Shown: piece after piece, positions 1 through 6,814 of the stretch
Layout: every line of letters starts with the position of its first letter
Position numbering within the stretch: the first letter of the stretch is position 1
Assembly (NCBI RefSeq): GCF_937873925.1
Contig: NZ_CALNAT010000077.1
Location: 1 to 11,861 of the forward strand
Source of the DNA: an uncultured Proteiniphilum sp.
Lineage (GTDB): Bacteria > Bacteroidota > Bacteroidia > Bacteroidales > Dysgonomonadaceae
Length of the DNA stretch: 11,861 bases
Direction: 5' to 3'
Translations under genes and position numbers: made by a program
Notes under the pieces: generated by a model
The model's database searches: none
What the model was told of the DNA's origin: nothing
Seen by the model: only the letters and a program-made list of their open reading frames with translations

Positions 1-140
1 AATCGAGGAGCGAAGGCGACTCAATTGAAAATCGAGGAGCGAAGGCGACTCAATTGAAAATCGAGGAGCGAAGGCGACTCAATTGAAAATCGAGGAGCGA
101 AGGCGACTCAATTAACAATCGAGGAGCGAAGGCGACTCAA
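1..140. repeat. 29-bp tandem repeat array, 5 copies, cut by the window edge
   Basis: The unit begins AATCGAGGAGCGAAGGCGAC and continues TCAATTGAA, with no spacers. Copies start at 1, 30, 59, 88 and 117. The first three are identical. The fourth differs at two bases near its 3' end (TTAAC for TTGAA). The fifth keeps only its first 24 bases, to 140. Each unit contains a small hairpin, GAGCG-AAGG-CG(A)CTC with a one-base bulge, and the first three contain the palindrome TCAATTGA. A 29-nt unit is not a multiple of three and the array lies outside any called gene, so it is not a protein repeat. The array probably continues to the left. It ends about 94 bp before the GH110 gene. Its function is unknown. 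Confidence 0.95.
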
Positions 141-233
141 ATAGTCTAATTTTAATGAACAAAGAAAAGCATCCGATTTGACGAAAGGATTATTGGATGG
201 AACTGCAGGAATAAAAAAAGAAAAACGGATCGT

Positions 234-1958
234 ATGGAAAAAAGGAAAATAATTTTAGCTGTTGTTATTTTGTTTAACGTACTATTTTTTATACAAGCCA
301 AAGACAAAAAAGTCATTTATTTGAATGACTATTTAAATACAGAACAACCTAACTCGGATGCTATGCCGGCTATCAGAGCCGCTCTCGAACAATGTATCCT
401 GAATAAAGCTTCAACGTTGGTGCTGCCGGGAGGTCGTTTATATATCAAGCGGGACCAGGCCTTTGAGAAGTACCAGTTTATCAGTAATAATAATGAGAGT
501 CTGAAGCGTATCGCATTCGATTTAGCAGGTATGGAAGATTTTACGGTAGAAGGTAATAATACCGAACTTATGTTTAGCGGGTTTATATCGCCTTTTAATC
601 TGGAAGAATGCAGGAATGTGACTATCAACAATCTTACAATCGATTATACCAGAACATTTAATTCTGAAGGGATAATCGTAAATAAAGGAGAAGGATGGCT
701 CGATATAAAATTTCCGGAAGACTATATGTACGATACCGATAATGGCACCCTTCGTTTCAAGGATGAAAATCATGTATATTATCCATACTCCAATCTTTTG
801 GAATTCGATTCCAAACTGCGTGAACCGGCATTTCAAGCGAAAGATTTTTGGTTATGGAGCCCTGTTGCTGCTGAAGAAATTGAGAAAGGGACAGTCCGTA
901 TCAAGCGGGATGATTTGAAAGGTACAATAGGAAATACACTGGTTTTTGGAGCCTCTGCACGGTATAATCCGGCATTTACATTAAACACATGTGAGGATAT
1001 AAATATATATAATGTCAATCTCTATCATTGCGGCGGTATGGGTGTCATAGCCCAGAGCAGTGAAGATATTGAACTTCGCAAGGTAAATGTTACCCCTACA
1101 CCCGGGAGTAACCGTATGATCAGTATCACGGCTGATGCCACTCATTTTGTGAATTGCAGCGGATATATCCGTATGATTGATTGTATATTCGAGAACCAGA
1201 AAGATGATGCATCAAACATTCACGGTTGGTATATGGCCGTAGAAAGTGTGAAGGATGACTATACCATGCTGCTGCGTTGGAAAAATAAGGGACAATATGG
1301 GGTTGATTTTATAACGCCTCATTCGACATTGGAGTTTGTTGACAATGAGACGATGTCCACTTATGATAGAGCGAAAGTCAAAAGCGTAAAACGACTTAAT
1401 AAAGAGTATCTTGAAGTAGTTATGTCAACACTATTGCCAAAAGAAATAAAGAAAAATCATGTTGTGGCGGCAGATGATGCGTATCCGGAAGTACTGATTA
1501 AAGGTTGCCGTATACAAAAGAATCGTGCCAGAGGCTTATTGCTCGGATCACGCGCACGTATGGTTATTGAGGATAACTATTTTCATACGCCGGGTGCTGC
1601 CATCTTATTTGAAGGTGATGGTAATTATTGGTATGAACAATCCGGCGTTAGAGATGTAATCATTCGGAATAATATTTTTGAAAACTGTAATTATGGTAGC
1701 GAGGATTGGGGAAGAGCATGTATTGCCGTAGGCAGTGGTATTCCCAATAAAGAAGTAAGTAGGTATCATCATAATATTCGAGTGGAAAAAAACATATTCA
1801 AGACATATGATCCGCGTATACTTTATCTGTATAGTGTTGACGGTTTTATATTTAAAAATAATACGATTGAGAAAACAAATGCTTACCTTTATACTCGATC
1901 GGAAAATCGACCCTTCGTGGTAACGGATAGTTCAAATGTGGAGATAACTGAAAAATAG
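234..1958 (+). CDS. secreted GH110 family alpha-1,3-galactosidase (beta-helix glycoside hydrolase)
   Basis: This 574-residue protein is predicted to be exported. A basic start and hydrophobic stretch (residues 1-22, ending FFIQA) look like a type I signal peptide, and no lipobox Cys is seen. The rest has parallel beta-helix character, with repeated strand and turn segments such as NVTINNLTIDY and DINIYNVNLYHCGGMGV. The region with TADATHF, then QKDDASNIHG, matches my recollection of GH110, an inverting exo-alpha-1,3-galactosidase family first described from Bacteroides fragilis and active on blood-group B or linear alpha-Gal structures. D301, D324 and D325 fall at the spacing (23 and 24 residues) I recall for the acid/base aspartates of a characterised GH110 enzyme, so the active site looks intact. 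Length is close to the family norm. The sialate esterase follows 72 bp downstream, probably in the same transcript. No TAnnTTTG box is visible between the repeat array and the start. The linkage specificity is inferred. Confidence 0.82.
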   Translation: MEKRKIILAVVILFNVLFFIQAKDKKVIYLNDYLNTEQPNSDAMPAIRAALEQCILNKASTLVLPGGRLYIKRDQAFEKYQFISNNNESLKRIAFDLAGMEDFTVEGNNTELMFSGFISPFNLEECRNVTINNLTIDYTRTFNSEGIIVNKGEGWLDIKFPEDYMYDTDNGTLRFKDENHVYYPYSNLLEFDSKLREPAFQAKDFWLWSPVAAEEIEKGTVRIKRDDLKGTIGNTLVFGASARYNPAFTLNTCEDINIYNVNLYHCGGMGVIAQSSEDIELRKVNVTPTPGSNRMISITADATHFVNCSGYIRMIDCIFENQKDDASNIHGWYMAVESVKDDYTMLLRWKNKGQYGVDFITPHSTLEFVDNETMSTYDRAKVKSVKRLNKEYLEVVMSTLLPKEIKKNHVVAADDAYPEVLIKGCRIQKNRARGLLLGSRARMVIEDNYFHTPGAAILFEGDGNYWYEQSGVRDVIIRNNIFENCNYGSEDWGRACIAVGSGIPNKEVSRYHHNIRVEKNIFKTYDPRILYLYSVDGFIFKNNTIEKTNAYLYTRSENRPFVVTDSSNVEITEK

Positions 1959-2030
1959 ATAATTTATTCTCCCTAAGCATGAAACGAGCATCTAAATCAC
2001 ACCTTAGTGCAAAAAAATAAAATAATTCGT

Positions 2031-3506
2031 ATGAAAAAAATTATAATCCTGACATTCATTTGCGGTTTTTGTGGTAATCTCTTCGCGGAGTTGCAACTTC
2101 CTTCGGTTCTGAGTAGTAATATGGTCCTTCAGCGGAATACTGCTGTAAATCTGTGGGGAAAAACATCTCCGGGTAGTGATGTGCAAATCGTGACATCGTG
2201 GAATAACAAAAAATATGTTGCCTCTGCAGATAAACAGGGAAAATGGATCATACAGGTCGATACGGACGGGGCGGGAGGCCCTTACACGATTCACTTTACC
2301 AGTAACGGCCAGCAAATAGTTCTTGATAATGTGCTTTTGGGTGAGGTATGGATTTGTGGAGGACAATCCAATATGGAGATGCCCGTAACAGGTTTTATGC
2401 AACAACCCGTGGAAAATTGTATGGATGCCGTAATGGATGCTGTACAATATCCGAACATCAGAATGTTTACCGTACCCAGACAGTCCTCGGAAATACCCTT
2501 GTATGACTGTAAAGGGGAATGGTTGACTTCTGATCCCGAATCCGTGTCAAGTTTTAGTGCGGTGGGTTATTTTTTTGGAAAAACTCTGTCAAAGGTTCTA
2601 AATATACCTATCGGTTTGATCTCTTCTAACTGGGGCGGATCCACCATTGAAACATGGATGACGGATAACTCGATCGATCAGATTGAAGGTATTGATCATG
2701 CATTGGCAAAATCAGGGACTTCCGAGAACAGCAGTCCCCAACGGTTATATAACGGGATGATCTTGCCTATTTGCAACTTTACGGCGAAAGGCTTTATCTG
2801 GTATCAGGGTGAGTCGAATAGGAAAAATTGGTTTGATTATAAAAAGTTACAAATCGGTTTAGTCGGTTTGTGGCGCAAAAGCTGGAATGACGAGAAAATG
2901 CCCTTTTATCTGACACAACTTGCACCGTTTCGATATGAAGGAGACAGTCTTCGTTCGCTGGCTATGGTAGTGGAATCCCAATATCAGGCAGTTAAAGAGA
3001 TCCCTTTTTCCGGAGTAGCCGCAACAACCGACATAGGCAACCCCACATGTATCCACCCCGAGAAGAAGTACGAAGTCGGTCTTCGTTTAGGATATCTGGC
3101 TTTAACCAACGACTATGGAGTGAAAGGGTTACCTGCTCTTGCTCCCACATTTAAATCGATGGAACGCAAAGAGAAGAAACTTATACTCAGTTTTAATAAT
3201 GTGTCGGAAAAGTATGAATGGAACGAGCCAAATAGTTTTAAAGGTTATTTGCCGGCGGGTTATGTGACTCCTGGAGGATTTGAGATAGCAGGGAATGATG
3301 GCGCCTTTTATCCTGCCAAGGGGAATTATATATGGTGGGAGAATAAGATAGAAGTTTGGTCAGATGAGGTTCCGGATCCCGTAGCTGTGAGATACGCATT
3401 TATGAATTATTGTCCCGATGCCAATGTAATAACCACGGTGGGACAACCATTAGTCCCTTTCAGGACAGATGATTGGGAGGTTAAAGATATAGGGGAAATC
3501 AAGTGA
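2031..3506 (+). CDS. secreted sialate O-acetylesterase family (SASA, SGNH-like) protein
   Basis: This is a 491-residue exported carbohydrate acetylesterase candidate. I chose ATG 2031 over the in-frame GTG at 2007 because it starts directly with a classic signal peptide (MKKIIILTFICGF..., cleavage probably after LFA), whereas the longer form adds eight polar residues. Visible family motifs are GGQSNMEM with nucleophile S113, a GLISSNWGGSTIETWM block, FIWYQGESN, and DIGNPTCIHP with D334 and likely catalytic H342. These fit the SASA family, which removes O-acetyl esters from sialic acids or other acetylated sugars. The N-terminal part (LPSVLSSNMVLQR) is also typical of the family in Bacteroidetes. 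It lies directly downstream of the GH110 gene and probably shares its transcript, which suggests deacetylation that exposes glycans to glycosidases. The true substrate (sialic acid or an acetylated plant or bacterial sugar) cannot be read from the sequence. Confidence 0.86.
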   Translation: MKKIIILTFICGFCGNLFAELQLPSVLSSNMVLQRNTAVNLWGKTSPGSDVQIVTSWNNKKYVASADKQGKWIIQVDTDGAGGPYTIHFTSNGQQIVLDNVLLGEVWICGGQSNMEMPVTGFMQQPVENCMDAVMDAVQYPNIRMFTVPRQSSEIPLYDCKGEWLTSDPESVSSFSAVGYFFGKTLSKVLNIPIGLISSNWGGSTIETWMTDNSIDQIEGIDHALAKSGTSENSSPQRLYNGMILPICNFTAKGFIWYQGESNRKNWFDYKKLQIGLVGLWRKSWNDEKMPFYLTQLAPFRYEGDSLRSLAMVVESQYQAVKEIPFSGVAATTDIGNPTCIHPEKKYEVGLRLGYLALTNDYGVKGLPALAPTFKSMERKEKKLILSFNNVSEKYEWNEPNSFKGYLPAGYVTPGGFEIAGNDGAFYPAKGNYIWWENKIEVWSDEVPDPVAVRYAFMNYCPDANVITTVGQPLVPFRTDDWEVKDIGEIK

Positions 3507-3657
3507 ATTCATTACTATTCAATTCTTTTGCTTCAATAGGTGTTTTTTTGATTGTATTTGTATTCCGCCGACTGAATTACCGGGGATTGAACATAGGCGG
3601 GAATTTACAATCGGCCGATGTTCGCATACAACTCCTATGAAATTTAAATATAGCTTA

Positions 3658-3689
3658 TTTGCCTGTTTTCACTAAAAAGAATATCTTTG
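3658..3689 (+). promoter_or_regulatory. consensus Bacteroidetes sigma-ABfr promoter for the CBM9-like/kinase genes
   Basis: TTTG at 3658-3661 and TATCTTTG at 3682-3689 are separated by 20 bp. This matches the Bacteroides consensus TTTG-N19-21-TAnnTTTG exactly. It is the only site found in the window with both elements intact. Transcription would begin near 3695, about 170 nt ahead of the CBM9-like start codon. Confidence 0.8.
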
Positions 3690-3701
3690 GGAAAAATTTA
3701 C

Positions 3702-3728
3702 TGATGGGATGAGTCTTTGATGGGATGA
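3702..3728. repeat. direct repeat TGATGGGATGA, two copies 16 bp apart, in a predicted leader
   Basis: Two identical 11-mers lie at 3702-3712 and 3718-3728, separated by GTCTT. They sit just downstream of the promoter at 3658-3689, so they could be an operator or part of the mRNA leader. They may equally be the first units of the degenerate periodic DNA that follows. The repeat is certain and the role is open. Confidence 0.8.
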
Positions 3729-3865
3729 TTTGTTGATTTATGAATGTATGATTCAATCTTTTTACTTAATCTCCTTCAATCTTACTCAATCTTCTACATT
3801 CTCATTATCACTGTCTTTAAGATCAGGATTCTGAAAGATGGCATGCATCTAAATAAAATAATAAT

Positions 3866-4513
3866 ATGAAAACACTGCGGGTACCAAAGCAAGATGTTTC
3901 ACAACTTGAAACGATATTCGATAAGATCAAGATGCTTCATGAAACCGGGGCGGAAGCGCCTATCGACCAGGTGAACTGGAAGGAAGATTTTCCGAAAACC
4001 CTGCCTGTAACGGTGCGGGTAACGCATGACGCAGAGACTCTCTACCTTTATTATTCGGTAATAGGAGAAGCTGTTCGTGCGGCAAATACCGAAGATTTCG
4101 GATCGGTCTGGGAGGATAGCTGCGTAGAATTCTTTATGCAGCGAGAAGGAGAAAGCGGGTATCGCAATTTCGAATGCAATATATTGGGAACGTTGCTTTC
4201 CCGCCGGCATGAGACAAGGGAAAAGGGAGAAAAACAGATTCACGAAATGACCTCTATTTTCAGATATAGTACCATCTCTCACAGATATGAAGAGGGTAGG
4301 CAGGTGAGCGATTGGCGCATGTATCTGGAAATACCCAAAAAAGCGCTGGGTTTTGATGCCCATGAATCGCTTTCCGGACAAAAAATCAGGGCTAATTTCT
4401 ATAAATGCGGCGACGAAACACCTGAACCCCATTTTTTAAGTTGGAATCCCATCGATCTGCCCAAACCGAATTTCCATGTTCCCCAGTTTTTTGGATTACT
4501 GGAATTGGAATAA
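3866..4513 (+). CDS. CBM9-like carbohydrate-binding protein, predicted cytoplasmic
   Basis: This 215-residue protein resembles the 'carbohydrate-binding family 9-like' proteins common in Bacteroidetes. Seen in the sequence are a beta-sandwich pattern with VRVTHDAETLYLYYSV (about residues 50-65), the family-typical VWEDSCVEFFM with the following NFECNILGT, a WRMYLEIPKKALG strand, and a C-terminal SWNPIDLPKPNFHVPQFFG block. CBM9 modules bind glycan ends through aromatic residues. The two Trp positions in VWED and SWNP are plausible contributors, but I cannot assign a ligand. There is no signal peptide, transmembrane segment or attached catalytic domain, so it should stay in the cytoplasm, which is odd for a CBM. 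It is the first gene after the promoter at 3658-3689 and lies 140 bp ahead of the kinase gene, with no terminator seen between them. A cytoplasmic sugar-binding or enzymatic role is possible but unproven. Confidence 0.75.
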   Translation: MKTLRVPKQDVSQLETIFDKIKMLHETGAEAPIDQVNWKEDFPKTLPVTVRVTHDAETLYLYYSVIGEAVRAANTEDFGSVWEDSCVEFFMQREGESGYRNFECNILGTLLSRRHETREKGEKQIHEMTSIFRYSTISHRYEEGRQVSDWRMYLEIPKKALGFDAHESLSGQKIRANFYKCGDETPEPHFLSWNPIDLPKPNFHVPQFFGLLELE

Positions 4514-4653
4514 TAGTAAGGGATATCTTATTTTCGAAGAACCAAAAAACCGGAACAGAATTTAATACCGGGGATAGACCGGATTTGACGAATTGGTAGC
4601 CGAAGGAGCACGGATAACACATAGCATAATCAAACAAAACTAAAATAAATATA

Positions 4654-5748
4654 ATGGACGAGATGAATAAACTGAAAGAGATCGTTTCTCAATTTATCGG
4701 AGACGATGCTAACACGGAGATAAAACCGCTTGGAAAAGGACATATCAATGATTCGTACAAAGTAGTATCAGGTGGTAAGGAGTATGTATTGCAACGGATT
4801 AATCACCATATATTTAAGAATGTACCCGAATTGCAGAACAATATCCACAGGGTGACCGGACATATTCGTGAAAAACTGGAAGCGCTGGGCGTCACCGATA
4901 TCGATCGTCGTGTACTTACGTTGATCCCTACCCAGGAAGGAGCCCTTTATTATCAGGATAATGCAGGAGATTACTGGCGGGTAATGGATTTTATCAAAGA
5001 CAGCAAAAGTTATGATGAGATCAATCCCGAACTGGCATACCGGGCGGGAATGGCTTTCGGCGATTTCCAGAAAATGCTGGCCGATCTTCCGGGAGAGCCG
5101 CTGTTCGAGACTATTCCGAACTTCCACAATATGGAAGCGCGCCTCAAAACGTTCCGGGAGGCGGTGGAGGCTAACAAGGCGGGACGATTGAATCAAGTTG
5201 CCGGATTGGTAAAAGAGATTGAAGATCGTGCTGAAGAGATGTGCAAAGCAGAGAAGTTGCACCGTGAAGGCAAACTGCCCAAGCGGATCAATCATTGCGA
5301 TACCAAAGTGAATAATATCTTGTTCGATAATGATGATCAGGTTCTCTGTGTAGTGGATCTGGATACCGTGATGCCGGGCTATGTGCTTTCCGACTTTGGA
5401 GATTTTATCCGCACAGGAGCCAATACGGGTGCGGAAGATGACAGGAACCTCGATAATATATCTGTCGATCTGGATATCTTTGAGGCCTATGCGAAAGGTT
5501 ATCTGAAAAATGCAGCATCCTTCCTCTCGGATGTGGAGATAGAAAACCTCGCTTTCGGAGCGAAACTGCTTACCTACATGCAGACGGTACGTTTCTTTAC
5601 GGATTATATCGATGGGGATACCTATTACAAAATTGCTTATCCGGAGCATAATCTGGTGCGCACCGAAGCGCAGTTTAAACTGCTGCAAAGCCTCGAAGAA
5701 AACTTCGGGGAGATGCAACGGATCGTAAAAGAAGCTGCCGGGAAATAA
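4654..5748 (+). CDS. APH-fold phosphotransferase, probable sugar kinase (N-acetylhexosamine 1-kinase-like)
   Basis: This is a 364-residue cytoplasmic kinase of the aminoglycoside/choline phosphotransferase superfamily. The N-lobe shows a glycine-poor loop (PLGKGHINDSYKV, near residue 26) and a strand with the likely ATP-contacting lysine (KEYVLQRINHHIF). The C-lobe has the Brenner-type motif H214-C-D216-T-K-V-N-N221 with D216 as catalytic base, then VVDLDTVMPG with metal-binding D235. Length and motifs are close to bifidobacterial NahK, which makes HexNAc-1-phosphate. Relatives in Bacteroidetes have also been labelled 'mucin desulfatase', which does not fit the kinase motifs. An in-frame ATG at 4663 is an alternative start. 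Its position behind the CBM9-like gene, and not far from GH110 and SASA, suggests phosphorylation of a liberated sugar. The substrate is inferred, and resistance to aminoglycosides is not indicated. Confidence 0.78.
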   Translation: MDEMNKLKEIVSQFIGDDANTEIKPLGKGHINDSYKVVSGGKEYVLQRINHHIFKNVPELQNNIHRVTGHIREKLEALGVTDIDRRVLTLIPTQEGALYYQDNAGDYWRVMDFIKDSKSYDEINPELAYRAGMAFGDFQKMLADLPGEPLFETIPNFHNMEARLKTFREAVEANKAGRLNQVAGLVKEIEDRAEEMCKAEKLHREGKLPKRINHCDTKVNNILFDNDDQVLCVVDLDTVMPGYVLSDFGDFIRTGANTGAEDDRNLDNISVDLDIFEAYAKGYLKNAASFLSDVEIENLAFGAKLLTYMQTVRFFTDYIDGDTYYKIAYPEHNLVRTEAQFKLLQSLEENFGEMQRIVKEAAGK

Positions 5749-5799
5749 TTCCGATTACAACTTCTCAACTTCATTTCCGGTCTCTTATGAAGAAGAAAG

Positions 5800-5874
5800 T
5801 GGAGGATATATTATCCAAAAAATAGCTTCTACTTTCCTCACGAAGGTAAAAATGGAGAATATATTATCCAAAAA
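5800..5874. repeat. duplicated 22-bp box upstream of the yceD promoter
   Basis: Two copies, at 5800-5821 and 5853-5874, read TGGAG(G/A)ATATATTATCC followed by AAAAA and match at 21 of 22 positions. The first contains a perfect inverted repeat GGATA-TAT-TATCC. In the second, one arm is GAATA. Copy starts are 53 bp apart, about five helical turns. The second copy ends 25 bp before the -7 box, where the -33 element should lie. The layout is operator-like, but no regulator is known to me. Confidence 0.8.
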
Positions 5875-5898
5875 CAGGCGCTGTGAAGAAAAAATAAC

Positions 5899-5906
5899 TA
5901 TCTTTG
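5899..5906 (+). promoter_or_regulatory. promoter -7 box (TATCTTTG) for yceD-rpmF
   Basis: TATCTTTG followed by CACC is a textbook Bacteroidetes -7 element, 25 bp before the GTG start of yceD. There is no TTTG at the expected -33 position, which falls at the end of the second 22-bp box, so the promoter may need an activator or be only moderately strong. Predicted transcription start is near 5912. Confidence 0.72.
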
Positions 5907-5931
5907 CACCGCTTTATTTTGAGGAGAAAAC

Positions 5932-6510
5932 GTGGCAAAGTTCAGTTTGTACAATATTTCCCTGAAAAATCTTTCCGAGGGAGTGCATACCTTTGAGTAT
6001 GACCTGGATAGAAAATTCTTCGACGCCATTGATGGTGAAGAAGTGCGGAAAGGAAATGTGAAGGTGACGGTCAATGTGCGGAAAACGTCATCCACTTTCG
6101 AATTTAATTTCGATCTTAAAGGTGTTGTCCAGATACCCTGTACACGCTGTCTGGATGATATGAACCTGGATGTGGATACCCAGAGCCGGCTGATCGTAAA
6201 ACTCGGTAAAGAATATTCCGAGGAGAGCGATGAGATAGTGATCATTCCCGAAGAGGAAGGAGAGATCAATATAGCCTGGTTCCTGTACGAATTTATTGCC
6301 CTGACCATTCCCATCAAACATGTACACCCCGCAGGTGAATGTAACAGGGTTGTTTCCTCCAAATTGCGTAAACATCGGGCTGTCAGTACAGATGATGACG
6401 ATGATGACGATGGCGATATTCCGGATGATGATTTTTCGGATGAGGAAGAGTCGCAGGATAATGATCCCCGTTGGGATGCACTCAAGGGATTGAACCTGGA
6501 AGAGAACTGA
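5932..6510 (+). CDS. yceD: DUF177 family protein YceD (23S rRNA accumulation / large-subunit factor)
   Basis: This 192-residue protein belongs to the DUF177 (YceD) family, which in bacteria and chloroplasts is linked to 23S rRNA accumulation and nearly always lies next to rpmF. The central part carries the family's Cys pair in IPCTRCLDDM, and the N-terminal beta-rich half (FEYDLDRKFF, GNVKVTVNVRK) is typical. The start is GTG at 5932, supported by an unusually clear Shine-Dalgarno GAGGAG at 5921-5926, five bases upstream. The C-terminal 40 residues are strongly acidic and likely disordered, with seven consecutive Asp (154-160, imperfect GAT/GAC codons) and the ending WDALKGLNLEEN. The tail makes the protein slightly longer than E. 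coli YceD (about 173). The gene is 31 bp ahead of rpmF and clearly cotranscribed with it. Confidence 0.88.
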   Translation: MAKFSLYNISLKNLSEGVHTFEYDLDRKFFDAIDGEEVRKGNVKVTVNVRKTSSTFEFNFDLKGVVQIPCTRCLDDMNLDVDTQSRLIVKLGKEYSEESDEIVIIPEEEGEINIAWFLYEFIALTIPIKHVHPAGECNRVVSSKLRKHRAVSTDDDDDDDGDIPDDDFSDEEESQDNDPRWDALKGLNLEEN

Positions 6511-6541
6511 GTATATCAACAATTAAAAACCAAATATAGAA

Positions 6542-6727
6542 ATGGCACATCCAAAAAGAAGACAGTCTTCTGCAAGACAAGGGAAAAGAAGATCGCACGA
6601 TCATGCCAAAATGCCTACCATGGCAATCTGCCCCAACTGCGGAGCATGGCATATTTATCACACCGTGTGCGGTGAATGCGGTTACTACAGAGGTAAATTA
6701 GCTATTGAGAAAGACGCAACGGCATAA
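6542..6727 (+). CDS. rpmF: 50S ribosomal protein L32
   Basis: This is a 61-residue protein with the basic N-terminus MAHPKRRQSSARQGKRRS that is diagnostic for L32, followed by a zinc-ribbon with C30-x2-C33 and C43-x2-C46. All four cysteines are present, so this is the zinc-binding form. L32 is a small protein of the large ribosomal subunit, near the peptide exit region. Length is normal. It sits 31 bp after yceD, as in most bacteria, and is followed by an intrinsic terminator, so the main transcript probably covers only yceD-rpmF. Confidence 0.97.
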   Translation: MAHPKRRQSSARQGKRRSHDHAKMPTMAICPNCGAWHIYHTVCGECGYYRGKLAIEKDATA

Positions 6728-6752
6728 CTACCTGTTAGTTTACAGAAAAAGA

Positions 6753-6793
6753 AGACCCTGAAACATCCGAATTACTTTTCAGGGTCTTTTTTT
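6753..6793 (+). terminator. strong intrinsic terminator between rpmF and fabH
   Basis: A perfect 11-bp stem AGACCCTGAAA (6753-6763) pairs with TTTCAGGGTCT (6777-6787) around a 13-nt loop and runs into seven T residues (6787-6793). The A-rich left flank could let it act in both directions. It ends only 21 bp before the fabH start. Confidence 0.9.
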
Positions 6794-6814
6794 CACTAAT
6801 TATTTTTTACGACG

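Larger units (their letters stand above)
3507..3865. other. 359-bp intergenic region with promoter, palindrome and short repeats
   Basis: No coding sequence is recognisable here. The content in order is: a weak imperfect inverted repeat (TTCCGCC near 3562 against GGCGGGAA near 3596) without a T-run; a perfect 10-bp palindrome ATCGGCCGAT at 3610-3619; a strong Bacteroidetes promoter at 3658-3689; a direct repeat TGATGGGATGA at 3702-3712 and 3718-3728; and a pyrimidine-rich stretch with a 10-nt period (CTCCTTCAAT, CTTACTCAAT, CTTCTACATT) at about 3761-3800. The transcript from the promoter would carry a leader of about 170 nt that includes both repeats. I see no riboswitch family that I recognise. 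Confidence 0.7.

Noticed and set aside
1..140. Possible CRISPR array at the left end
   Set aside because: The 29-bp units are head to tail with no unique spacers, so this is a plain tandem repeat.
2007..2030. GTG start at 2007 for the esterase
   Set aside because: The ATG at 2031 begins directly with a signal peptide. The longer form would put eight polar residues in front of it.
3562..3603. Inverted repeat after the esterase gene as a terminator
   Set aside because: The stem needs a bulge, the loop is long and there is no T-run, so it does not meet the standard for an intrinsic terminator.
175..4592. 11-base match GATTTGACGAA at 175-185 and 4582-4592
   Set aside because: Chance matches of 11 bases are expected several times in a window of this size, and the flanks do not align.
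4768..5718. Minus-strand open frame of 316 codons across the kinase gene
   Set aside because: The + strand product has intact kinase motifs. The minus frame shows no family features and is explained by codon bias.
4654..5748. Aminoglycoside resistance phosphotransferase
   Set aside because: The fold family is shared, but length, motif context and neighbours fit sugar kinases of the NahK type, with nothing pointing to drug modification.
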